This document shows, piece after piece, positions 9,060 through 15,903 of a DNA stretch of 22,687 bases; the first letter of the stretch is position 1, and each line of letters starts with the position of its first letter. The position numbers were made by a program, and so were the translations under genes. A model generated the notes under the pieces. The model worked only from the letters and a program-made list of their open reading frames with translations, did no database searches and had not been told where the DNA came from. The stretch is from contig CAMPGU010000029.1 of assembly GCA_946885645.1 (NCBI GenBank), forward strand, positions 1-22,687, read 5' to 3'. Source of the stretch: an uncultured Haloferula sp. (lineage in GTDB: Bacteria > Verrucomicrobiota > Verrucomicrobiae > Verrucomicrobiales > Akkermansiaceae).

Positions 9060-11672
9060 TTACTTCGCCGGGCGCAGGGCCATGTAGCGCGCTCTCAGAT
9101 CTTCCGCTTTCGCGCGTAGCGCCCGGGCAAGGGGAAGGGATTCATCCACCTTTGCCTTGGCGGCGGCCAGCTCCGCCCTGGCGGCGCTCAGCTTCTTTTC
9201 AAGTTCCGCGGCCTTGGTCCGGGCCGCCGCGAGAGCGTTCGCCGATTCCTCCAGCGCCTTCGCCTCCGCGGGAGGCTGTGCCTTCGTCATCGCCTCATGC
9301 GCCGCTTCGAGATCCGCCGCCTGCTTGCCGGCCTCCGCGAGTGCCGCCGCTTGCTCCGCCACGGCTTTTGCCAGGGCTTCGGAATCCATTACCAGGCCCT
9401 CGACCTCGCTGCCCTTCAGGTCCGCCTCCGCCTTCGCTTGCAGCGCTTCCGCATTGAGTTGCGCCGCCACCCAATAGCGCTCGCGCTCTTGAAGCCACGG
9501 GAGGTGCTGCTTGTGCTGTTCCAGTTGTGCCGCCGTTTCGCCCGCCGCTTTTTCGGCGGGGGGAATAGCTCCACGAAGCTGGGGAACCGCGGCTTCCCGT
9601 TCTTTGATTTTCGCCTCCGCACCCGTGATCGTTTGGGCCGCGCGGCTGAGGACCCCGAGCAGCTCATCCGCTTCCTTGGAAAGCGAGGCCAGCTCTGCAT
9701 TCAGCTTGGCCGTCTCGTCGGTGGCCGCCTTCGTCCGGGATTCGATTTCGGCGAGGCCGGCTTCCTCGCGCCCCTTTTCCGAGCGTGCCGCTTCCAAGGC
9801 TCCCGCTGCCGCCTCCACCTTCGGGCGCTGGCCCTCGACCGCGCCCTCCAGGCCCGCGATGGCCTCCTGCCGGTTCTCCGCCCGGGCCTTGGCGAGTTCG
9901 TCCTCCATACGCTTGAGTTCCCCCGCAGCCGCCTCGTGCTCCTGAGTTGCCGTGACAATCCGCTGGTCGAGGACAGCGATCCCCGCGCGCTTCGTTTCCC
10001 ACTCCGCATTGACGCCTTCCATGCGGCCCCGCGCCTGTACGGCCTGCTCTTTCTTTGCGGGAAGCTGTTGGTTTGTCCCGGCGAGCTTCTGCTCCGTCTC
10101 TTGCTTCAGCTTGACCGAGGCGGCATGCTCCTCCTTCGCTTGTACGATTGCCGACTCGGCTTCGCTCAAGTGTTTGCGGGCTTCCTCGAGCTTCCGGGTC
10201 GCATGGTTGCATGCAGTCTCCGCCTTCGCGATGGTTTCCGGCTGCGTGCGGATCTGCTCCCGCAGCGAAACCAGGCGCTGGGCGAGGGAAGGAGGATTCG
10301 CATCGAAACTTCCCGCCGGATTTCCGGAGGCGACGTCCCAAACGGTGATCTGTCCCCGGTAGTCCGCGGCAAAGGCCCGTTTGCCTTCCGAATCGAAGGC
10401 CACCGCTACCGGCAGGTCCGGCTGGTCCTTGTGCTCGCGCAGCAGGTTGAAGTCCGGCTTCCAGAGCTTCACGACCTTGTCTCGCCCCGAAGTGATGAAG
10501 GAACCGTCCCGCGCCCAGGCAATGGCGAGGACGCCGCCCGGGTGCGCGTCGATCTTCTTCACCTCGGTGCCGCCGTTCATTTCCCAGAACCGCACGCTCC
10601 CGTCCTCGGAGGCGGTCGCAAGCAGGTTGGAATCTCCCCGGAAAGCGGTGGCCGTGATTCCGGCCTGATGCGCGCGGAGGGTGTGGAACTCATTCCCGCT
10701 GTCCGCTTCCCAGACCCACACGCCGCCGTTGCGGTCGCCGGTGGCCAGAAGGATGCCGTCGGGCGAGAAATCCACCGCCGTCACCCAATCGGTGTGCTTC
10801 TTGATCGAGAGCATCTGCGACCCGTCCTCCGCCTTCCAAAGTTTGATCAGGCGGGAAGGGGAGCCCGTCGCGACTACCGAAAGGTCCGGTTTCAGATCGG
10901 CAGCCAGGACGCTGTCGAACTCCTTTGCCGCCACCAGCATCCGCTCGCCGCTCACCACGTCGAAGGTAACCGTTACCCCCGACTTCCCCGGAATCCCGCC
11001 GCCCACGATGAGATAGCGCGCATTCGGGGTGAAGGCGAGCGACACCGGATCGCCCTCCGGAAAAGGAAGCAGGCCCGCCAGTTCCAGCGTGTCGGTGTTG
11101 AAAAGCAGCACTTGCCGCTGTCCCGTCACCGCCAGCAGCGGGGCCCACGGGGACGAAACCATCGCATTTACCGAGGAGGCGCGCGGAGCCAGCACCGGCG
11201 GATCCAGCAGCAGATCCTGCGGCATCGGAGGCGGGCCCTCGGGCTTCGCGTCGGCGGAGGAAGCAATGGATGTGTCGAACTTCGGCTTGGAGGGCTTCCG
11301 CGCGGAGGAGCTCTTGTTCTCCAGCAGCCCGCCTTCGATCCACGCTTTCAAAAGATCGATCTGCGCGCCCCCCAGCTTCTCCCCCTCCGGCGGCATCTTC
11401 GGCTCGGCGGCGTGGGTCACCACCGCGATGATCTTCGAGCCCGTGTCGCCCGGTTCGGCGATCTTGCCGCCGGAGCCGCCCTTCATCGCTCCGGAGAAGG
11501 TGGAGAGATCCAGGCCACCCTTCGCCTTGTCCGGATTGTGGCAATTCAGGCAGCTCTGCTGGAAAACGGGCAGTACGTGGTCGTCGAAGGTGATCTTGTC
11601 CGCAGCCGGGAGCGGCCGGGCCAGGAACGCCGGGAGGAGGCAAACTGCCGTAAGGGTGTAAGAGGATTTCAC
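9060..11672 (-). CDS. Exported cytochrome c / WD40 / coiled-coil protein
   Basis: This is an 870-residue exported multidomain protein. A signal peptide (TLTAVCLLPAFLARPLPAA) is followed by a Planctomycete-type cytochrome c domain. It has one haem site CLNCH (residues 41-45) and a probable distal ligand Met93 in EPKMPPEGEKL. Residues about 165-450 form a WD40-type propeller with repeated W-D/W-E and SPDGILLATG-like strands. From about 460 to the end there is a very long Ala/Glu/Lys/Gln-rich coiled coil. No PSD1-type C-terminal domains follow. The GTG at 11672 is chosen because it gives the clean signal peptide. A GTG at 11741 overlapping the sulP stop would add 23 residues including two Cys. 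The domain set is typical of Planctomycetes and Verrucomicrobia proteins of unknown function; a periplasmic scaffold with electron-transfer or sensing ability is an inference. Confidence 0.9.
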   Translation of the reverse strand: MKSSYTLTAVCLLPAFLARPLPAADKITFDDHVLPVFQQSCLNCHNPDKAKGGLDLSTFSGAMKGGSGGKIAEPGDTGSKIIAVVTHAAEPKMPPEGEKLGGAQIDLLKAWIEGGLLENKSSSARKPSKPKFDTSIASSADAKPEGPPPMPQDLLLDPPVLAPRASSVNAMVSSPWAPLLAVTGQRQVLLFNTDTLELAGLLPFPEGDPVSLAFTPNARYLIVGGGIPGKSGVTVTFDVVSGERMLVAAKEFDSVLAADLKPDLSVVATGSPSRLIKLWKAEDGSQMLSIKKHTDWVTAVDFSPDGILLATGDRNGGVWVWEADSGNEFHTLRAHQAGITATAFRGDSNLLATASEDGSVRFWEMNGGTEVKKIDAHPGGVLAIAWARDGSFITSGRDKVVKLWKPDFNLLREHKDQPDLPVAVAFDSEGKRAFAADYRGQITVWDVASGNPAGSFDANPPSLAQRLVSLREQIRTQPETIAKAETACNHATRKLEEARKHLSEAESAIVQAKEEHAASVKLKQETEQKLAGTNQQLPAKKEQAVQARGRMEGVNAEWETKRAGIAVLDQRIVTATQEHEAAAGELKRMEDELAKARAENRQEAIAGLEGAVEGQRPKVEAAAGALEAARSEKGREEAGLAEIESRTKAATDETAKLNAELASLSKEADELLGVLSRAAQTITGAEAKIKEREAAVPQLRGAIPPAEKAAGETAAQLEQHKQHLPWLQERERYWVAAQLNAEALQAKAEADLKGSEVEGLVMDSEALAKAVAEQAAALAEAGKQAADLEAAHEAMTKAQPPAEAKALEESANALAAARTKAAELEKKLSAARAELAAAKAKVDESLPLARALRAKAEDLRARYMALRPAK

Positions 11673-11673
11673 C

Positions 11674-11694
11674 AAACCGTAGCGAATACGGTTT
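11674..11694 (-). other. Hairpin just upstream of the cytochrome gene start
   Basis: A perfect 8-bp stem (AAACCGTA with TACGGTTT, 5-nt loop) ends one base before the chosen GTG start. With no T-run it is not a standard terminator. It may limit ribosome access or mark an mRNA processing point between sulP and this gene. Confidence 0.45.
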
Positions 11695-11737
11695 CTCCCC
11701 GGCGGGTTCTTGCGGCAAAAAACACAGGCTCCCTGAA

Positions 11738-13609
11738 TCACTTCTTCGCCGGATCGTAGAAAATCCGGATATCCGCTTTCTCGCCGCCCATCAGTTTTTG
11801 GGCCCGCTTCAAGGCGTCGCGGGTGGAGAGGTTCGGATTGCTCGGCCGGTTGAGGAAGATGTTGCTCTCGCCCGCCTTGCGGTCGGTCCCTTGTTGAATC
11901 GTCGTGAGGACGCCGGAATTCTTGAGCACCCGGTACACGTCGCGGGTCGCTCCGGAAATGAGCACGTGGCGGTGGTTCGCCCTCATGAATTTGATCAGGT
12001 CCTCCAAGGCCAGCACCGACGTCGCATCCAGATGGCGGGCGTTTTTCAGCCGGAGGATGAGGATCTTCAGCGAGGGATCCGCCGCCGTGCGCTGGATCTG
12101 TGTCCGGAAGAGCTCCGCGGCACCGAAGAAAAGATCGCCTTCCACATGGACGATCGAGATCGCCGGATTCGGGCGCTGGCGCTTTTCCCCCATTTGCCGG
12201 AGCTCGCCCGCATCGTTGAACTCATATTCCACGAGGTGCGGGCGGCTTGCCTTCCGCAGGAAGAGGCTGATGGACAGCGCCACGCCGATGAAGATCGCGA
12301 CATGGAGCGGAGCGATCAGCGTCGAAATGAAGGTGGTCACCAGAACCGCGGCGTCATCGGGTGTGGAGCGCGCGCAGATCCGGATATTGTGGCGGTTGAT
12401 GAGGGCCAGGGCGATGCCGATGATCAGCGCGGCCAAGGCCGCCTTCGGCACGTAATCGATGAGCGAGATGCCGTAGCGCGGCAACCACGCGATGATCAGC
12501 GCGGCGGTCAGCACCAGCAGGCCGGAATAGACGGAAGAGATCCGCGTGCGCGCGCCCGAGCTGAAATTCAGCGTCGATCTCAGCAGCGAGCCGGAGGCGG
12601 GCATGCCGCCCGCGATCGCGGACGCGAGGTTCGCCGCACCCACGGCGAACATGTCCTGGTTTACATCGGCCCGATCGCCGGAGCGGGAGGCGATGGTTTT
12701 CGCCATGAGGGTATTCTCCAAGCAGGCCAGGAAAGCGATTGCCAGCGCCACGCCGAGCAGGGCGGAGATGTCCTCGAATACGCCGGAGTAGGTCAGGGAC
12801 GGAAGCGAAGGCAGCAGGTCTTCCGGTGCAAAGGTGCGGAAGCGCGCCACTTGCTGAAAGGGGCTGCCTGGCTGCTGGCTCAGGATTCCGAAAAGGGCCG
12901 ACACCCCCACCAGCGTGATCGCGAGATTCGGCCATCGCGGCTTCCATCGCTTCAGAAGCAGGAAGGTCACGAAAGTAACGGTGCCGATCAGCATCGGTGG
13001 CCAGATGGCGTGGGGAAGCTCCCGGATCAGCGCCTCCACCAAGCCGACGAAGGTGCGCGGGCGCAACTCGTCCACGTGGTCGGCGATTCCCAGCAGATGC
13101 TTCATCTGGTTCGTCATGATGAGCACCGCCGCCCCCGATACATAGCCCACGAGCACGGAACGGGAGATGTACTGGAGCAAATCCGCGAGCCGGAGCACCG
13201 AGCCCAGCAGGCAGAAAATCCCCACCATCAGGACCAGCAGGGGGACGAGCTGGGTCTCCCGGGTGGCCAGCATCGGCTCCATCGCGAAGAAGCCGAAGAG
13301 CATGAAGGCGGTCGCATTTGTCGGGCCGAGGATGGTGTGGCGGGAACCCGCGAAAATCGGCGCTACCAGCGATGCCGTGGCCGAGCAGGCGATACCGAAG
13401 ACGATAGGGAGCTCCGCGATGGCCGCGTAGGCCATCCCTTGCGGAATATCGAGCAGCGAGACATTCAATGCCGCCTTTCCATCCGCCCGGAATTTTTCCC
13501 GGTTGTACTTCCTCAGCGTGTGCAGGATCGGAAAGGGATCCAGCTTTCCGCCGCGGAAAAACTCCGTGATGCGGCGGAGGATGCGGCGCGGATGGAAATG
13601 GGACACCAT
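11738..13609 (-). CDS. SulP-family anion transporter with STAS domain
   Basis: This is a 623-residue inner-membrane transporter of the SulP (SLC26-like) family, which moves sulfate, bicarbonate or related anions. The N-terminal part carries the SulP signature region ALNVSLLDIPQGMAYAAIAELPIVFGI (about residues 46-72), then repeated membrane helices to about residue 450, with the conserved GGMPASGSLLRSTLNFSSGARTRISSVYSG segment around 335-365. The C-terminal cytoplasmic STAS domain (about 470-570) contains HVEGDLFFGAAELF and LKNARHLDATSVLALEDLI, the usual STAS helix start. Substrate cannot be assigned from sequence. The gene starts 15 nt after the LptF/G-like gene. Its stop is followed after 65 nt by the cytochrome gene, so all three are probably co-transcribed. 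Confidence 0.95.
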   Translation of the reverse strand: MVSHFHPRRILRRITEFFRGGKLDPFPILHTLRKYNREKFRADGKAALNVSLLDIPQGMAYAAIAELPIVFGIACSATASLVAPIFAGSRHTILGPTNATAFMLFGFFAMEPMLATRETQLVPLLVLMVGIFCLLGSVLRLADLLQYISRSVLVGYVSGAAVLIMTNQMKHLLGIADHVDELRPRTFVGLVEALIRELPHAIWPPMLIGTVTFVTFLLLKRWKPRWPNLAITLVGVSALFGILSQQPGSPFQQVARFRTFAPEDLLPSLPSLTYSGVFEDISALLGVALAIAFLACLENTLMAKTIASRSGDRADVNQDMFAVGAANLASAIAGGMPASGSLLRSTLNFSSGARTRISSVYSGLLVLTAALIIAWLPRYGISLIDYVPKAALAALIIGIALALINRHNIRICARSTPDDAAVLVTTFISTLIAPLHVAIFIGVALSISLFLRKASRPHLVEYEFNDAGELRQMGEKRQRPNPAISIVHVEGDLFFGAAELFRTQIQRTAADPSLKILILRLKNARHLDATSVLALEDLIKFMRANHRHVLISGATRDVYRVLKNSGVLTTIQQGTDRKAGESNIFLNRPSNPNLSTRDALKRAQKLMGGEKADIRIFYDPAKK

Positions 13610-13624
13610 GGAAACCCCGGGATG

Positions 13625-14764
13625 TCAGCGGAAGCGGGCGCGGCGCAGCAGGTAAAGCCCGAGGATCACGCAGACCACGTTGGGAGCCCAATTGGAAATC
13701 ATGACGCCGCTCGGACTCTTGCCGCCGAGCATCCCGCAGATGAAATAAGCGCCTCCGATCAGCAGGCTGATGATGAGCCCCGTCGAAGTGTCCTTCCGCC
13801 GGGCTTTGACCCCCAGCGGCACACCGATGAAAGCGAAGGCCAGACAGGCGAAGGAGGAAGCGTAGCGCCGCTGGATCTCCGCCTGGCTGTTCGCGATGTA
13901 GTTCGCCCGGAGTTCCGGCTTGCTGCGGAACTGGGGGAAATTCTCATCGAAGTCCCGGATCGAGTCCTCGATCTGGGTGTTGCTCATCGTCTTCGGATCC
14001 TGCTTCTGAGGTGCCGGCGTGAAGGGCAGCACCACCGGCACGGACTCGCCCGCCGTCGCGATCCGCGGGGCACCGGTCTCGTCCGTGGTTTCAAAAAGCG
14101 CATCGTAGAGATGAAGACGGAATTCCTTCTTCACGTTGTCGATCACCGCTTCCGCCTTCATCGCGTGGACATAGGTATTCCTGCCCGCGTTCTTGCTTCC
14201 CGCTTCCGGGATCTGGAAAAGGTGTACGCCTTCCATCAGCGACCCGTCGGATTTTTCAATATAGGCGCGCACGTTGCCGGCGCTCTTCTGGAGCCGTTCC
14301 AGCCCGTCCTGCTCGGCGGCCGCCTTCAAGATCCTCTGGGGATCGGAAAAGAAGGCCCGCAGCGAGATCATCTTCACGTTCATCTTCGCCTTCGGGGCGA
14401 CATCGAGATTCAACCAGAGGCAGAGCGCCGAAAGAGCGAGCCCGATCGCGAATACCGGCAGGGAGAGCCGTTTCAGGCTGATCCCCGCCACCCGGAATCC
14501 CGTCAGCTCGTTATCCGACGACATCCGGCCGAAAACGAGCAGCACGGAAGTCAGGAAAGCCCAGGGCACCGTGTAGATCAGGGAGAAGGGAATCGTCGCG
14601 AGGATGAATTCCACGATGATCGAAGCGGGAGCGCCGAATTCGACGATCAGCATGCGGAGGTTTTGGAACAAGCTGCCCATCACCAGGATGGTGCTCAGGA
14701 GCACGATGGCAAAGAGGGTGCCGAGCAAGACCTGGCGCCCGATGTAGCGGTCGGATAGACGCAT
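13625..14764 (-). CDS. LptF/LptG-family LPS export permease
   Basis: This is a 379-residue inner-membrane permease of the YjgP/YjgQ (LptF/LptG) family, which works with the LptB ATPase to extract lipopolysaccharide and pass it to the Lpt bridge. The N-terminal block DRYIGRQVLLGTLFAIVLLSTILVMGSLFQ is characteristic. Further helices lie at about 48-78 and 100-122, followed by a periplasmic beta-jellyroll region (about 125-300). Three C-terminal helices contain YASSFACLAFAFIGVPLGVKARRKDTSTGLIISLLIGG and end in LYLLRRARFR. I cannot tell LptF from LptG; the partner gene is not in this window. It is the first gene of a leftward unit with sulP and the cytochrome gene and diverges from the M15 peptidase gene. 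Its presence supports an LPS-containing outer membrane. Confidence 0.93.
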   Translation of the reverse strand: MRLSDRYIGRQVLLGTLFAIVLLSTILVMGSLFQNLRMLIVEFGAPASIIVEFILATIPFSLIYTVPWAFLTSVLLVFGRMSSDNELTGFRVAGISLKRLSLPVFAIGLALSALCLWLNLDVAPKAKMNVKMISLRAFFSDPQRILKAAAEQDGLERLQKSAGNVRAYIEKSDGSLMEGVHLFQIPEAGSKNAGRNTYVHAMKAEAVIDNVKKEFRLHLYDALFETTDETGAPRIATAGESVPVVLPFTPAPQKQDPKTMSNTQIEDSIRDFDENFPQFRSKPELRANYIANSQAEIQRRYASSFACLAFAFIGVPLGVKARRKDTSTGLIISLLIGGAYFICGMLGGKSPSGVMISNWAPNVVCVILGLYLLRRARFR

Positions 14765-15001
14765 GCGTGGTGCATAGTTTGGCTCGTGCCCGCGGGGCTG
14801 TCGAGAGGGGAGTGGCAGATCGTGGGTTCCAGCGGCAAGGTCCTAACCGTTAGCGAATTCAGTCGAAAATCCTTGCGGCATCCCGGGACGCTGCTTTCCT
14901 GCACCGCGAATTCGTCCGGGCGGTCCGGGCGAATTCAATCCCGTCACGGCGGCACGGAGCCTGCTCCTGCCCTCCTCCCAGCAAGCCCGAACCCTCACTA
15001 C
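14765..15001. other. Divergent intergenic region with nested repeats
   Basis: These 237 nt separate the leftward permease gene from the rightward M15 peptidase gene and must hold both promoters. No convincing -35/-10 pair was picked out. The clear structure is an inverted repeat GAATTCG (14908-14914) / CGAATTC (14930-14936) enclosing a tandem GTCCGGGCG repeat. A further GCGAATTC occurs near 14854. Confidence 0.5.
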
Positions 15002-15643
15002 ATGTCCCAGCCCACAGTCCCGGGAGAAACCCGGAACCCGATCCAATCCCGCCGCGGTGTCCTTGGCACGCTCGGGCTTGGTGCTTTTGCCCTTCTTGCC
15101 ACGAATACGCAGGCTTCCGCCTTCTTCTCTCGGAAAACGCCGAAAGTTATCGTCAATTCGTCGTCCTCTCCCGATCTCCGCGATTTGCCGGCCGATTGGT
15201 CGGCCCGGCAAGGTGGCAATCTGAAGGATTACGCCGCCTTCCTCGCTTCCCTCCGCCTCCAGCGCCTGACGCCGAAGCAAGTGATCGAGGCCCACGCCAA
15301 ACGGCACGGCTCCGTTTGGAACAGCCTGCCGCCTCGCGCGATGTGGCGGCAGATGGCTCCCACCCTGAAGGTGATCGACCGGGTGGCGCAAGAGCTTGGC
15401 CAGCCGGTCGGGGAGATCGTCTCCGCCTACCGCTCGCCTGCCTACAATGCCACTTGCCGGGGTGCCAGCCGCGGCTCGTGGCACCAGGCCAACGTGGCGA
15501 TCGACGTGAAGTTCGGCGCCCGCCCCTCCACGGTGGCACAGGCCGCCAGATCCCTGCGGACCCGCGGCGTCTTCAAGGGCGGCGTCGGCCGCTACAGCGG
15601 CTTCACGCACATCGATACCCGCGGCCGGAACGCCGATTGGTAA
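15002..15643 (+). CDS. Tat-exported M15 peptidase, MepK/YcbK-like
   Basis: This is a 213-residue exported zinc peptidase of the M15/DUF882 type related to E. coli MepK (YcbK), a murein endopeptidase. A twin-arginine signal is visible: SRRGVLG (Arg17-Arg18), a hydrophobic stretch LGLGAFALLA, and cleavage near QASA. The catalytic domain has the substrate-clamp motif SAYRSPAYN (about 141-149), SWHQANVAID supplying His161 and Asp168, and FTHIDTRG supplying His203, the three expected zinc ligands. The start at 15002 is preferred over an earlier in-frame start at 14786 because it places the Arg pair correctly. It would open cross-links in peptidoglycan outside the cytoplasm. It stands alone on the plus strand, divergent from the LPS permease gene. 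A 13-bp hairpin lies 40 nt downstream. Confidence 0.92.
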   Translation: MSQPTVPGETRNPIQSRRGVLGTLGLGAFALLATNTQASAFFSRKTPKVIVNSSSSPDLRDLPADWSARQGGNLKDYAAFLASLRLQRLTPKQVIEAHAKRHGSVWNSLPPRAMWRQMAPTLKVIDRVAQELGQPVGEIVSAYRSPAYNATCRGASRGSWHQANVAIDVKFGARPSTVAQAARSLRTRGVFKGGVGRYSGFTHIDTRGRNADW

Positions 15644-15682
15644 GGGCCTCGGTCCATGGCTTCCTCCGGCCCGCCTAAGCAG

Positions 15683-15714
15683 CGGGTGCCGGAGAGCCAG
15701 GTCTCCGGCACCCG
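15683..15714 (+). terminator. Long hairpin after the M15 peptidase gene
   Basis: A perfect 13-bp stem, CGGGTGCCGGAGA with TCTCCGGCACCCG, encloses a 6-nt loop 40 nt past the peptidase stop. It has no T-run, so it may be a factor-assisted terminator or a 3' stabilising hairpin rather than a textbook terminator. Confidence 0.5.
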
Positions 15715-15842
15715 TGCCAAGACAAGGAACCCTGACATGTTCCTTACACAACACCACAAGCCACCTGTATCCGGCCTGCTGATGTGGGGAAGTTAACAGC
15801 TTGTTCCCCGGGTGGAACCCCGTCATCGCGTAGCCTAACTTA
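15715..15842. other. Hairpin-rich non-coding stretch
   Basis: No gene was found here. Three more short inverted repeats follow one another: AAGGAAC/GTTCCTT (15724-15745), GGGGAA/TTCCCC around a 12-nt loop near 15786-15809, and CGGG/CCCG immediately after. I could not match the stretch to a known RNA family such as 6S, SRP RNA or tmRNA. Confidence 0.4.
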
Positions 15843-15882
15843 AAAAAAACGCGCCGCCGGAAATGCCGGTGGCGCGTTTTTG
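15843..15882. terminator. Strong bidirectional intrinsic terminator
   Basis: AAAAACGCGCC and GGCGCGTTTTT pair (11 bp), extended by one G-T pair and CCGG/CCGG around a 5-nt loop. The minus strand ends in eight T residues (15850-15843) and the plus strand in five. It lies 22 nt past the stop of the leftward repeat-protein gene and also blocks rightward read-through. Confidence 0.92.
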
Positions 15883-15903
15883 TTTCCGAGGCCGGGAGGC
15901 CGG

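Noticed and set aside
9297..11759. 820-codon plus-strand frame opposite the cytochrome/WD40 gene
   Set aside because: The composition is Arg/Leu-rich shadow sequence, while the opposite strand has a haem motif, a signal peptide and recognisable domains.
11798..14758. 986-codon plus-strand frame opposite sulP and the LPS permease gene
   Set aside because: It spans two well-recognised genes in antisense and has a repetitive Arg/Glu/His/Asp composition without any domain.
15644..15903. Known RNA gene such as 6S RNA, SRP RNA or tmRNA
   Set aside because: The diagnostic conserved segments of these RNAs could not be found on either strand, so only an unnamed structured region is reported.
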